A stretch of DNA of 64,000 bases from Talinum fruticosum. Lineage: Eukaryota > Streptophyta > Magnoliopsida > Caryophyllales > Talinaceae. Every line of letters starts with the position of its first letter. The stretch's first letter is position 1. The notes below the pieces were generated by a model, which had not been told where the DNA came from, made no database searches, and saw only the letters and a program-made list of their open reading frames with translations. The position numbers were made by a program, and so were the translations under genes. Below are positions 37,962 to 49,168 of the stretch, in pieces. The stretch lies in NCBI GenBank assembly GCA_021018815.1, contig JAITYX010000083.1:1550001-1614000 (forward strand). The letters are read 5' to 3'.

Positions 37962-38793
37962 TACTTGGTAGGGTCACAATCCTATGACACCTTTCGAATT
38001 TTATTTAATCACATTTCATATTCCTTTTAAGCCCACCATGATTTAAACTAATATTCTCAATTTGAATTTTAAGCTAATATTCGAATTTTAATAAATAAAG
38101 TCTTAATTATATATTTTTCTGCATGGATATTTTCAATTTGAATTTGTCATATTAAGTACGTATGTCTAGTCAAAATCCTGCAGCTAATATTCTCAAAATA
38201 TATGAACTAAAAATTTGAAGATAATAATCACTTTTGGACGATGGATAGGTTTTGGTTCTACTTGAGCATCAAATTGAACGTTTGTGTTTCAACTAGGTGT
38301 TTTTGGTTTTATATTAGGATTATTGAATGCAAAAATAATCCAACCCTTGAGATAATTGGACCCAATAATTTTATTTTTTAAATTGGACCTCAATTATTCC
38401 ACATTTGGAACAATTGGATAACAATAATCCGATATTTTGAGATTTCATATTTGAAAGTATTGGACGCAAATAATTATATTTTTAAATTGGACATCAATAA
38501 TTACATCTTTAACCATTTTTTTGAACTACCACTAAGCGAGTAAGGGAACCTTGATTATGTGATAGTTATGCCAATATGTGAGGTCTTTCTAACTCGATTC
38601 CAATCCACAAAAGTCAAGTGGGGTCAAAGTTGAGATTTTTGACGTCCAATTCAAAAGGTGGAATTATTAAAGTTCAAATTATTAAAAGATAAAATATTTA
38701 CCTTCAATGTCTCCACATATGAGATATCATCCAATACTAGTGATACTTTTATGAGTGACTTTAATAAAAGTTAATTAAATAAATTATTATCTA
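37962..38793. other. AT-rich intergenic DNA
   Basis: Nothing recognised apart from a short echo of the GLP upstream flank (about 38,090-38,160, similar to 36,750-36,810). Confidence 0.45.
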
Positions 38794-38986
38794 CTCCCTC
38801 CTTTTTAAATTACATGTCATTTTAGTGGGGGTGGACAAGGTTAACTAAAATTTAAAACAGTCAAAAAATAAATTATTTAATGCGCCCTACTTTCTCTCTT
38901 TGTCATTTTTTAGTAAACAATAATAAGAGCAAATTGGTAAACCAAGTAATTAATATGTCATTAGGTTGGGATTGTAAAGTGACAAG
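38794..38986. mobile_element. Stowaway-type MITE, truncated
   Basis: Begins CTCCCTCC after TA and shows the family's interior and the GGGATTGTAAAGTGACAAGTA near-end. Its right terminus is replaced by the next MITE, which appears to have inserted into it. Confidence 0.6.
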
Positions 38987-38988
38987 TA

Positions 38989-39259
38989 CTTCCTCCATTT
39001 TAAATACTTGTCCTGGTAAGGTTATGAGGGAATATTAATAAAACACAAAATTCATGACAAAATTTGTGTTGAATGACCAAGTTGCGCCAATATTTATTTG
39101 GAAATGAAGAAAATCGATTAAAAAAAGGAGAGAAGAAAAGTAATTAAAAAGGACAAAATAAGTAATGTCATTAATATATCATTATAATTATAAAAATGAC
39201 GAGATATTGTGAAATAAAAAGAATTGTTAAAGTAACATATACTCGTAAAAATGGAGGAG
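38989..39259. mobile_element. Stowaway-type MITE, complete (271 bp)
   Basis: Left end CTTCCTCCATTTTAAATAC, right end the inverse (AAAATGGAGGAG), with TA on both sides as target duplication. The length and interior match the MITE at 40,459 once that copy's insertion is removed. Confidence 0.85.
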
Positions 39260-39261
39260 TA

Positions 39262-40456
39262 CTCTATATAACTATGAAAAGTTTCCTAATAAATGTCAAT
39301 CTTGTAGTATTTTTCCAAAAAGGCCATTTCTTAGATATTCATCGCATATTTTCTGCACACATAATAAAAATCAAAAATTAAGGATTAAGGTTGACAACTG
39401 TAATCCAAGATACTCGACCTACTACTATACGCTCACATAGACAACATCTTACAATGATATCGTAAAAGTCATTTTAAACTGTAATGAAAGACGATTCCTG
39501 TAGTAATGAGGATTTGGTTAAAAAGCTTATATGTCGTGTATATAAAATACAATCTCACATCAAAAATTTGTGGGTGAAAATATTTGACGACTCATCCAAT
39601 TGAAAAATCGTCTCAATGAGTGGAATATTCATACAAAGCTGATGTGACAAAATGTAAAATGATTTTCACGAATAGAACACCTGACAAAGATATGCTTCAA
39701 CTTGAACGGTGGCTATTGGTCCAGTGATCCGCGTTTAGAAGCAAGCAAGTATTCTTAATATGTTAATAAAATAATTGAATAATAGTACGACGTCACTTAG
39801 CTCAACCTCTAAAGTTTGTAAGAATTATTGCTAAAGACTTGAATTTAAATGCCACTTAAATCCATCTTTGTCACGATATTATCTAGGAAGGGGAGACTCG
39901 ACAACATATCGTAAAATCTCATGGTCACTAAGTACTTGAATTCTTATCTAGGGCATCACATAAGGCTCAAATGAAGAAGCAACCATTTTATACGATACTA
40001 ACTGCGAATTTTACTGTAGTGTATTTTATTAGAGAGTGTTTCTAAAGAATAAATGTTTTGATATTGAAAAAATAAATATTTAAGATCTAAATAGTATTAA
40101 GGAAAGGACGTAATTAAGTCTTTGAATATAAAGAATAAACAATATTAATTAGAATATAAAACATATAAAGAAAAAATATTAACGTATTAATAAATCAACT
40201 AATATATCGGTTTATCATTGCTGTTTGAAGAGAAAAAAATCATCATTTTATGTATAATAATTTTTGAAAATGATTTAACTCATGCCCTTATATCACAAGG
40301 GTATAAATCTAATATGTTATCGAAGCTATTTTAAACTTGTCAAAGCCCCAAACTATATCTTACATATATTAACATTTTTAATTAGTTAACCTCATATTAC
40401 ATTCATACTCATAGAAAATTGTAACTCACCCACGATGATAATCGGACCGATTAAGA
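39262..40456. other. AT-rich intergenic DNA
   Basis: No gene. About 39,668-39,735 is a copy of the GLP upstream segment (GACAAAGATATGC...GGTCCAGTGATCC), a footprint of the cluster duplication. Confidence 0.5.
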
Positions 40457-40501
40457 TACTCCCTACGTTTCAAAATATATGTCGTTTTAAGGTTATGAGG
40501 G

Positions 40502-41925
40502 TGTTCGGTCTAAATATTACGTTGTTTATATCCTTATTTAGCTAGTTTTTGTCTCGTAAAATAATATTTTTTTATAGATTTTTATTTATTTTATTTTATT
40601 TTGTAGGTAATAAATTAGGTTGAGTGGATCCCATAATTTAAGCTCGAAATAAATGAAAAATATAGATTGAGAGACTTAGTTGAGCAAATCCGGTTAATCA
40701 AATGCGGAAATACAAAACCCAAAACCTATATTCAATTGGTATGCAAGGAAAAAACAAAATTCTGATGATGACATCATTATGACATCAGCATGATGTCATC
40801 ATCATGATATCAGCATGATGTCATCATCATGACATCAGCATGATGTCATCATCATAAGGCACAGCTTGGTTTTTCGCCGGGGTTTTTTTTCATTGTTTTG
40901 TCAAAGATTATTTTAGTTTCTTTTCATTAATTTTAGTTTAATTAAAATTAATTTTCCTCTTGTAAATATTGAAATTTTTGTTACTTTAGTTTTAATTATT
41001 AGTTCGAAAGTTCGGTTCCCGACGGTTTTCAATTTCAACTCAATTCGTTTCAGTAACTTCTTCTCTTTTATCTCTCTCTTCTCTTTAGTTGGTTTCGTTT
41101 AGTTTAAAGGTTCGATTTTTATTATATTTTGATGTTAGTAGTAGTTAGTTTAATTGTTTAATCTCATGTTTAATTTTATTTTGTTAGTTTATGTCGTTCT
41201 TCGAGTTAATTTTTGTTAGTAGTTGTTAGATTAATTTTGTTTCATATTAATTAGTTGTTAATTTGTGTCACTTTGGTTGTGATTAGCCTCTTAATGGCTA
41301 ATTGATTTCGTTTAGGCCTTTACTTACCTAGTTTATACTAGTATTTTGGGATTGTTTCTCATACTCGCCACATAGGTTCGATGAGATGCCCGAAAGGGTC
41401 TTTTCATCTTGATTTTTAGGCGGTTGGTCTATCATCTGAAATGTGGAGTCAATTTGCTAGTGTGAGTAAAGAGAATAGTTGGGATTTTGGCATGAAAATA
41501 GCTCGAATTTTAGCTAGGTTCGAAGTTGCTATTTTTATAGTTTAGTTTGGCTAACCCCACGAAAGTAGGTGGTTAGAATAACTAAATTAGCTCATGACCC
41601 TCGAAAGTGTGGCTTGAGTAGACTTTGATGGTGCAACCGACCACTCCTAAATACTTGTATAAATTTGGGTAGGTTTAGGCTTGACTTGATTAATTAGTCT
41701 ATTAATGGGTAAAATCACAATTCGAGTATTTCATTTTTTATTACTTTCTAGGTTTGTTTAATCACCATATCTATCTCATCCGTATTGATTCGCCTAAATA
41801 CAAAGTTTAGGTTAGTTTTGATATTTGAAACACAACTCTTTGTAGACATGACCCGTGCTTGCCGGCTCGCTACAACTACGCCGTGCACTTGTGATTAAAA
41901 TTCTAGAACTTAGTTCTTCCTAATA
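40502..41925. mobile_element. Candidate solo LTR (1,424 bp) inside the MITE
   Basis: Starts TGTTCGGTC and ends CCTAATA. Flanked by a perfect 5-bp duplication GAGGG (40,497-40,501 and 41,926-41,930), the size produced by LTR retrotransposon integrases. There is no coding sequence. It contains the 25-bp minisatellite at 40,781. The final dinucleotide TA is not the usual CA, so a small non-autonomous LTR element is an alternative. Confidence 0.65.
40781..40855. repeat. 25-bp minisatellite, three copies
   Basis: Three consecutive 25-bp units of GACATCAGCATGATG followed by TCATCATCAT; the middle copy has one change. Each unit contains the near-palindrome TGATGTCATCA, so the array can fold on itself. 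Confidence 0.9.
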
Positions 41926-42379
41926 GAGGGAATACCAAGGAAATACAAAATTCATAATAAATTTTGTGTTAAAAGACCAAATTACCCTCTATATTTCATC
42001 GGAAATGAAGGAAATTAATGAGAAAAAGAAGAAAAATAAAGCAATTAATAAGGATAAAATTGATAAATTAATAATTAATATGTCATTGGAATTGTAAAAC
42101 GACAAGTATTGTAAAACGAAAAAGTTAGTTAAAGTGACATATATTTTGAAATGGAGGAAGTACTAATTAATGTTTATTGGAATAAATTAAACGGAATCAA
42201 CGAAAAATTCCTACCAAACAATGTATATATATAAGTATATGTTAATTGTTGCGTGCAAAAATATGACTAAAAACCCTCGATTTTCTTTCTCCCTTTGTAC
42301 TGAAAACTGAAAAATTAGCCAATTGAGTAAAATTTAACATCATTACGTGAACCTAGAGAAAAATTAGCAAATTGAATAT

Positions 42380-42930
42380 TTGGTAAGACGGGAAAGTCCT
42401 CCGGTGGGCTGGACTAATTCTAAACACAGATGCTCAGCAGGTGGCTGGGTCATTAGACAGGAGAATGGATTGGCGGATTTATCGAAAACTATGGATGGGG
42501 TACCTTGGTTTTTACTGAGCTGAAGGCAGACTGGAGAGGTCTTAGATTGGCTAGAGATCTTGGCCTGAAACAAGTTTGATTACAAATGAATTCGATTGTA
42601 CTTACTGGAATGCTTTGGGGTAACAAAGAATGGCATCCTCAATTCATGCCTATAATTTCTCATGTCATAGGCTAGCAAGAAAGTCAGACTGGGTAGTCAA
42701 AATCACCCATTGCTATACGAGATGTCAATCAAGTGGTAGACAAATTAGCTAATTTAGAGCTGAATTTGAGTATGGGATATCATTTCTTTAAATTTCCTAT
42801 TAATAAGGTTAAAGAATTATTTTTTGCATATAATATACGGTCGCTTGGCCCAAATTCGTGAGAAAATAAAATTATTGTTATGGGGGTTTAGCCCTCTTGT
42901 TCACAAAAAGAGAAAAACATATCAATACTA
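42380..42930 (+). pseudogene. LINE 3' fragment (RNase H-like)
   Basis: The plus strand reads GGFIENYGWGTLVFTELKAD then WRGLRLARDLGLKQV, the RNase H-like C-terminus of plant L1-type LINEs, followed by frameshifted remnants. It ends in the GGGGGTTTAGCCCTC-type tail common to these elements. The 5' part is absent. Confidence 0.7.
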
Positions 42931-43021
42931 ACCTAGTTAATGTCGTGTCATTTGAAAAAAATATTAATAAGGACACTAATTTTGTATTCAATCATCTCAC
43001 AAAATAATGTCATGAGTTATA

Positions 43022-43275
43022 GTCCCTCTGTTTCAAAATACTTATCGTTTTAAAGTTAGGAGAGAATATCAATTCGTGACAAAATCTATGTTAAAAAATC
43101 GGAGTTGCACCGAATTTCATTGAAAATAAAAAAATGAATAAAATAAAAAAGAAAAAAAGTAATTAATAAGGACAAAATTGATAAACTAATCTTTAATGTA
43201 TCATTAGAATTATAAAATGACAAACATTATAAAATAAAAAAAGTTAGTTAAAATGAGATATATATTGATACGAAA
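43022..43275. mobile_element. Stowaway-type MITE, diverged
   Basis: Begins TCCCTCTGTTTCAAAATACTT and carries the family interior (GGACAAAATTGATAAACTAAT). The right end is worn, so boundaries are approximate. Confidence 0.7.
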
Positions 43276-43641
43276 AAGTGTTCTAGCTCAACAATATAAG
43301 CTTGGAAAAAGAGGGGGGCCTACCCTCAAGTATTATTTTGCATTTATTACAACCTTAGTCGTTGTAGTTATGATGTACGGCTACTTGTAACTGGATCTCC
43401 TTAAATTTAGTTAAAACGAGACCGATAATGGGATTTGTTATTACTGTTGTTGTAATCATCATCTGGATCCCGCAATGATAAGTACTACTCTATTGTAAAT
43501 TGACTTCTCAATCGAAATTGTGACTTCAATTGGAATCTCTTATGTCCAAAACTTATCTCTCTCGAGAAAATTACACGAGATATGTAAATTTGTCATATTC
43601 CGAAACATCACCGTTAAAAGATGAACTATCAATATGTATAA

Positions 43642-44610
43642 GGATGCACTTATAACGATTGTCGCTATACGACAGTCACCATAAGATGTATTAATTTGTA
43701 CCGTACATGTGTATCACAATAATCACAACCGTTCATTTTTTTCTTCTAATTAAATTAAAAATAAATTTTAAAAATTTAATTAAATATTTTAAAAATTAAA
43801 TTATCCCGACCTTTCAACTCAATATCAAAATTTTGGCGAGTTCTCCTAATCCAAATTTCACCCCCATTTCAACTCAATATCAAAATTCAATCCCCGAATT
43901 GAATTTCTCGCCCAAATTCCAGACATTAGGGTAAAGTGATTCCAAACTTAACCCTAACCCAAAAGAAAAAATCGGAGGCCATGGCTCCTACTCCCAACCG
44001 CTGGTTCTCCTTCTCAATCAGCATTTTCTCTCTCCTCCTCCTCTCCCTCTCTCCGCCGGCGATCTCCTCTGTTCTTCGGCTCCCCAACGACAGCAGAGTT
44101 CTTCGGTGCTGGCGATGTACTGTCCTGTCCCGGACCGCCCCGTCTTGACCCGATCTTGCCCGGTCAAGTGCTTCGACCCGACCCGGTATTTGGCTCCCCC
44201 TCCCTTCATGTTTTCCGACCAAAATTCTGGCCTTCCATTAATTCCGGCGAGGTGTTTTTAGTTTCCGACGATTGTCATGTTTATCGTGAGCAGAGGTTAT
44301 CGTGGAGATCAAGGTGGGCTCTTCTTTGTAGTTGGATTCGAGCTGATTCCGTGGCTTCCGAATATTATCAGCTCTTCAATGGAGCAATGGAAAGGTGACT
44401 AGAGGGAGGGAGGGAGAGAGAGGGCTTCCGAATATAATCAGCTCTTCAATGGAGCAATAAAATATTTAGATAATTAATTAATTTTTTAAAATTAATTTTT
44501 AACATAATTAAAAAAATAAACGGTTTAGATTATTGTGAGACACATGTACGGTGTAGATTAATTTGATTTACGATGATTATCGTATAACGACGGTCGTTAT
44601 AAGTTTTTCC
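43642..44610 (+). mobile_element. Mutator-like element with captured sequence (Pack-MULE 1)
   Basis: Long inverted ends of about 150 bp (43,642-43,800 versus 44,455-44,610), both opening GGA then ACTTATAACGA and sharing CCGTACATGTGT. They enclose a GC-rich host-like segment. ATATGTATAA occurs just outside both ends (43,632-43,641 and 44,613-44,622), consistent with a 9-10 bp duplication offset by two bases on the right. No transposase. Confidence 0.75.
43981..44148 (+). pseudogene. Captured gene fragment with signal peptide
   Basis: An ATG-initiated frame of 55 codons opens with a strong signal peptide (FSFSISIFSLLLLSLSPPA) and then SSVLRLPNDSRVLR before stopping. GC content is far above that of the element's ends. 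I do not recognise the source gene. A downstream duplication (GGCTTCCGAATAT...TCTTCAATGGAGCAAT at 44,357 and 44,425) shows further rearrangement. Confidence 0.5.
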
Positions 44611-44622
44611 ATATATGTATAA

Positions 44623-46257
44623 AAGTAGTTTTCAAAGGGAGAACCATGTAAAGGACTGGTGTAATCTAACAGGTATTTTTTGGGAATTAAAAATATTTAT
44701 TTACTTTTTCTCAAAAGAATAGTTTTATCGGGATATAAGTTGTATGCTAACAATAAAATTTTATTTGTCTACCTCAAATATATATTGCAGACCTCGTATG
44801 GCTAATTAATTTATAAAATCTCCTTTTTTTTTTTCCTTAAAAAATACTTTTGGTATTATATCTACAGTTCCTACGTACCGTTGTTCAACTGCAAGCCAAC
44901 CTGGAGACTTTATTATTTTGGTTGAATTTTTGTTGGTGTATTTAGCTCATGGGAGTATATGTTTTCAACAAAATAATTGCTTGGTATATATACTTTGTTG
45001 CTAATTTTTCATCCAATAATCTTGAATTACACCCAATATTTTCATTAATGAAAATCCATATGACATTTACAAAGATAATTTCTGATAAAAATAAATATAA
45101 AATATCAAACACATCTTTATTTTGACAAAATTAATGGTATATATATCTTTGTGTGACGAGCTATTTTGTAATAAATGTCTTTCTTGAACTTCAATATGTC
45201 TTTCTTGAATGGTAACGAGCAATTTTGTAACTTCATCAAATATATCTTTGTGTGATACTAATAGATCCAATATGAAGCAAACATCATCTTGATCTAGTCA
45301 TATGAAATTCGATCTGTTGAATAATTTCCAATCAAAATTAATAAAATCAACTGTTAAAAATATAAAAATATATCATCCAATCGAATCAACAACCCTAATA
45401 AAATTTACACTTATTGATAAGAAACAAAATAGTTAATTAAAATTGAAATAGCAATAAGGATATGCTAGCACGCAAATGTAGAAATGATCTTGCATGACCA
45501 TGTACATTGGAGGGCCACTCTTGGACGCATTATATGTATATATTCCCAAGTCTGTACGACCCAATTAATTGTATGCAGCAGAGAGGTTTATGAGAATAAT
45601 TCCGTAAACATGATGTGTGGATATGTATCCTTGTTCCTTGTTCCTTGTATCATGTCCTTGTCTGTGCATATTACCGGTGAGTGAGGGCAGGGTCCTCATT
45701 CGTGGTGGCATCCACCAGGGTGGGATCCTGAAAAAAATAGTCTACTAAGGCGGCTCACTTTCCTAATTGTGTTGTCATTTTTTTTAAAGAAAACTCTACA
45801 TAAAGCTTACGATAATAAGTCCGAGTGAGTACTCAAGTGAGTGTTACTTCTAATGGTAGAGACTTTACACTTCACCGGGGTTCAAATTTTGGTGGAGACA
45901 GGTTTCTTGTGGGGTATGCAAGAAGTTGGAATGTGTTGTGGGTTTGGACTTTGAACCCGAACTTGGTATTCTTATCCCCTTCCCTTGATCCTTTAAACCC
46001 AAATGGATTTATCCCTTAAATAGGGGTCTAGTTGGGTAGTCCACACTTACCATTATAAAAAAAAGTGTCAGAGTAAGGTTTCATGATCAAGAAATCCTGG
46101 TTTATAAACTATTGCCCGACCTTCTCATCAAACTTGTGAGGCGGGACTACTTTAACTCCTCATGTTTTGGTAACCCTTGAGTAACAACAAATATGATAAG
46201 GTCGGGGCGGCCATGGTTCCTTTTAGCCCCGCTTGGGTCCAACCCTACATCCAAGGG
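44623..46257. other. AT-rich intergenic DNA
   Basis: No gene. About 45,480-45,560 echoes the segment found upstream of other GLP copies. About 45,830-45,930 has tRNA-like A-box and B-box motifs (GGGGTTCAAATT) and could be a decayed SINE, but this is weak. Confidence 0.4.
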
Positions 46258-46266
46258 GTTAAAGTA

Positions 46267-47107
46267 GTGTTCTAGCATCTTATTTCCTTTAAACTTTTCG
46301 CAATATCACTTTAGTCACAAAAATATTTTTTTGTTCAAACTTGTCATTAGTCATTTAAAAATATTCAAATTGTCCTTAGGGCCATTAGTAATTGACCTAT
46401 TGTAGTCCGTTAGTGACATATTTCCCTTTACTTTTTGTGTTTCTAAACTCAATTCCCCTTTCTACTCCCTATTTTGCCTCTCCTCATCCGGATTTCTCAT
46501 TCTCTCTATTTTTCTCTCGACTCTCATGGCTGCCTCTTATCTCCCACTTCTCCCTCTCTCATTCCCCTTCCTTATCTCTCTATCCATTCCCTATTCTCTC
46601 TCTCTTTCTCCAACTCAACCTCAACCTTGGAGGTCCAGCCATGGCAGCCCACCACCTTATCTTTCTCCTCCATCTCTCCTCCGCCCTCTCTCTCCCACTC
46701 GAAGCTCTCTACGACTAGTACGCCAAACCTTGCCCCATATTCAACCAAATTATGAAGGAAACCACCACCAACAAGCAGATCAAGAGTCCTTCTACCGCCG
46801 CCAGCACCGTCCGCCTTTCTCTATATTAATTCCGAAATTCAATTCTAAACTCAATCCCCAACTCAATTTCTCACAATTTCTCACGCTTAATTTGGTGATG
46901 TTATACTACTAGAAAACCCTAAAATGAAATGGGTGTTTCAGAAAATTTAGTAGAAAAAATACAAAAATAAAGGAGAATTGTCATTAAATGGCTACAGTAG
47001 GTCACTGGTGGACCCAGGGATAATTTTGAATATTTTCAAATAATTAATGAAATGTTTGAATAAAAATATTTTCGAAAAGTTTAAGGGTGATTAGATGTAA
47101 GAACTAA
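46267..47107 (+). mobile_element. Mutator-like element carrying a peroxidase exon (Pack-MULE 2)
   Basis: Perfect 9-bp duplication GTTAAAGTA (46,258-46,266 and 47,108-47,116), the size made by Mutator transposases. Inverted ends of about 150 bp share motifs such as CCTTTAAACTTTTCG versus its inverse and AAAATATTCAAA. The GC-rich middle carries a class III peroxidase first exon. No transposase; 841 bp in all. Confidence 0.88.
46641..46828 (+). pseudogene. Captured class III peroxidase 5' exon fragment
   Basis: From ATG the frame reads a signal peptide (MAAHHLIFLLHLSSALSL), LEALYD, a TAG stop, then YAKPCPIFNQIMKETTTNKQ and SPSTAASTVRL. This is the N-terminus of a secretory plant peroxidase (Y..CP, then the TAA..RL lead-in to the distal haem histidine). 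It ends just before the expected FFHDC. The in-frame stop and missing remainder make it non-functional. The pattern fits the PER41/PER65 group, which is a tentative placement. Confidence 0.8.
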
Positions 47108-47116
47108 GTTAAAGTA

Positions 47117-47737
47117 TATACTCTGTCTTAGGCCGTGAACATTAGTTAAAATTTTGATTGAGATGATTCTTGCATATGTATATGGTATATATTGGAGTAT
47201 TTCGGAGCGAGAGATATCATGTTTGAATTTCAATAGTCATCATATTCAATTATCCATAAAGCAAGGAGGAGACTTTATAACATTTGCGTAAGGAGACATA
47301 TTAGAGTATATAGACTATTAGTGCAGATACTTGTATAAAAGAATATAGCATCGCCAAAGGTGGGAAGAGGACGAACAACAAACTCCAAAATCACACCCAC
47401 TATCGATAACCCATCGTTGCTAAACCATCAATGTATACTCGAATCTAAGGCATCCCAACATCTATCGAAGATTCCAGCGTCAATAGCACCGGGCATAGTG
47501 GCAACTTGCATTATAATGTGCTGAGTTCAACGAGCAACAATTTCTCGCACTTCAATTTTTGCAATTTAGAAGCTAAATTTTTCGATCTCTATTAGACGGA
47601 ATGTTATAATACGTTGGCATCGTCCATTGGCTCCCATGGCGACAAATGAGTCGTGGGTGGTCTATCGACTATTTGTTGGTCCGCCCGGATGAGGGAGAAG
47701 CCAAAGCTGAGATCGTTAAACGTGCCACCTTGTAATG
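47117..47737. other. Unassigned intergenic DNA
   Basis: No gene. The final 250 bp (around TTGGCATCGTCCATTGGCTCCCATGG) read like the leader of an LTR retrotransposon, but no LTR pair or domain supports a call. Confidence 0.35.
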
Positions 47738-47745
47738 CTAGGCAT

Positions 47746-48986
47746 TAGACCTGCAAAACCGACCCGACCCGAAACCCGACCCGAACCCGCCCGAAAGTTT
47801 TGGGTTTTGGACACGATTTTATCGATCCGAACCCGAAAAAACCGAACGCGAAAACCCGCAAATTAGCGGGTCAAACCCAACCCGAACCCGTTTGATCCGT
47901 TGGGTCAAGGCAATAAAAACAACCATTTTAGCTTTGTAACTTGTTGATTGAATGTTTCATGCACATTAAATGCTTTTTCCTTCAATTTATCACTTTTTTA
48001 ATAATGGTTATTTATCACATCGGATTATTTAGAGAGACGTTACATATTTATTGCAATCATTTACGGACGAAGACCGATACGGTTTCATTTCTCAACTTAT
48101 TCCCCATAAACAAAAGCCATTATATACAAAAATTATGCATAGTTAATTTCAATAAAAACATATATGGATTCAAATGGTGTAATATATTAAAATACTACAA
48201 GTGTACAAGTTATACTTGTTGTATTTTTGGTAAACTGAATATACCTAGTCACATCTAATTAATATACTTTTATTTTGTAGAAATAATATTACTATAATGA
48301 TTTAAAATTTTGATGTTATAATTAAAAATAATAATTTTAGTTTATTATAAATCTCTAATTCTTATTTATTTTAAACTGTGTTTACCTGTACCTAAACCAT
48401 AACTCCTAAGGTAGGCAATAAGCCAAACTAAAACAAAGTCAAATTTTTCTAGTGAATAAAATGGATCGATTAAGCCTACCCAAGTCAAAACTTTCTCGAT
48501 TTGTTTTAAAATGCATTAAACATGCATATAAACCTCGTTAGTATAATATAAACTGTGAAATAAATATCGTAACCTTAAACTAATAATTACGGAACAAGTC
48601 ATTATTATTCAACCCATTATTAACCCAATCTTTCGTTGGCCTTATTTAAACGCGTCAAGCAGCCAACCTCGCTCGGTTTAATGGGACCTTACACAAATAT
48701 CACAATGAAATTTTTGAATATTCCTTTTAGAAAATACAAATACTATACTTTTTCGTTGAATTATTGGCAATTTTAAGCAAAAATTATGCTTAATATTTAT
48801 AATTAAAAAAGAAAAACAACCGATAAAAAGGCGGTCTTAACCCGTTGGGTCGACCCGAAACCCGTATAACCCGATATACGACCGTCCGTATTTTACCCGA
48901 ATCCGAAATACACCCGACCCGTATTTTACCCGAACCCAAATACACCCGACCCGTATTTAACCCGTCCGCCCGAATTAACGAGTCTA
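47746..48986. mobile_element. hAT-like element, ACCCGA-rich (1,241 bp)
   Basis: Perfect 8-bp duplication CTAGGCAT (47,738-47,745 and 48,987-48,994). Left end TAGACCTGCAAAACCGACCCG, right end the inverse of TAGACTCGTTAATTCGGGC, the same family as the element at 37,318. ACCCGA/ACCCGT repeats crowd both ends, and the AT-rich centre has no credible coding frame. Confidence 0.9.
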
Positions 48987-48994
48987 CTAGGCAT

Positions 48995-49119
48995 CATAGG
49001 TGGATCTATTTTTGGACAATCGGGGTCATCTGAACCCCACCTTAGTTTTGGGGGGATTTTGTAAAGAAAAATTAAAAATAAATTAAATATATATATAATG
49101 ACTCTGGTATAGATCACGG

Positions 49120-49168
<49 letters not shown>

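Larger units (their letters stand above)
40459..42160. mobile_element. Stowaway-type MITE split by an insertion
   Basis: Left part 40,459-40,501 (CTCCCTACGTTTCAAAATA) and right part 41,926-42,160 (ending AAATGGAGGAAG), flanked by TA on both sides. Without the insertion and one copy of its duplication the MITE would be 273 bp, matching the complete copy at 38,989. Confidence 0.85.

Noticed and set aside
46474..46912. Ser/Pro/Leu-rich alternative frames across the captured peroxidase exon
   Set aside because: Out of frame with the recognisable peroxidase residues and low-complexity.
47941..48258. 105-codon frame in the centre of a hAT-like element
   Set aside because: No transposase motif, AT-driven composition, no support as a gene.
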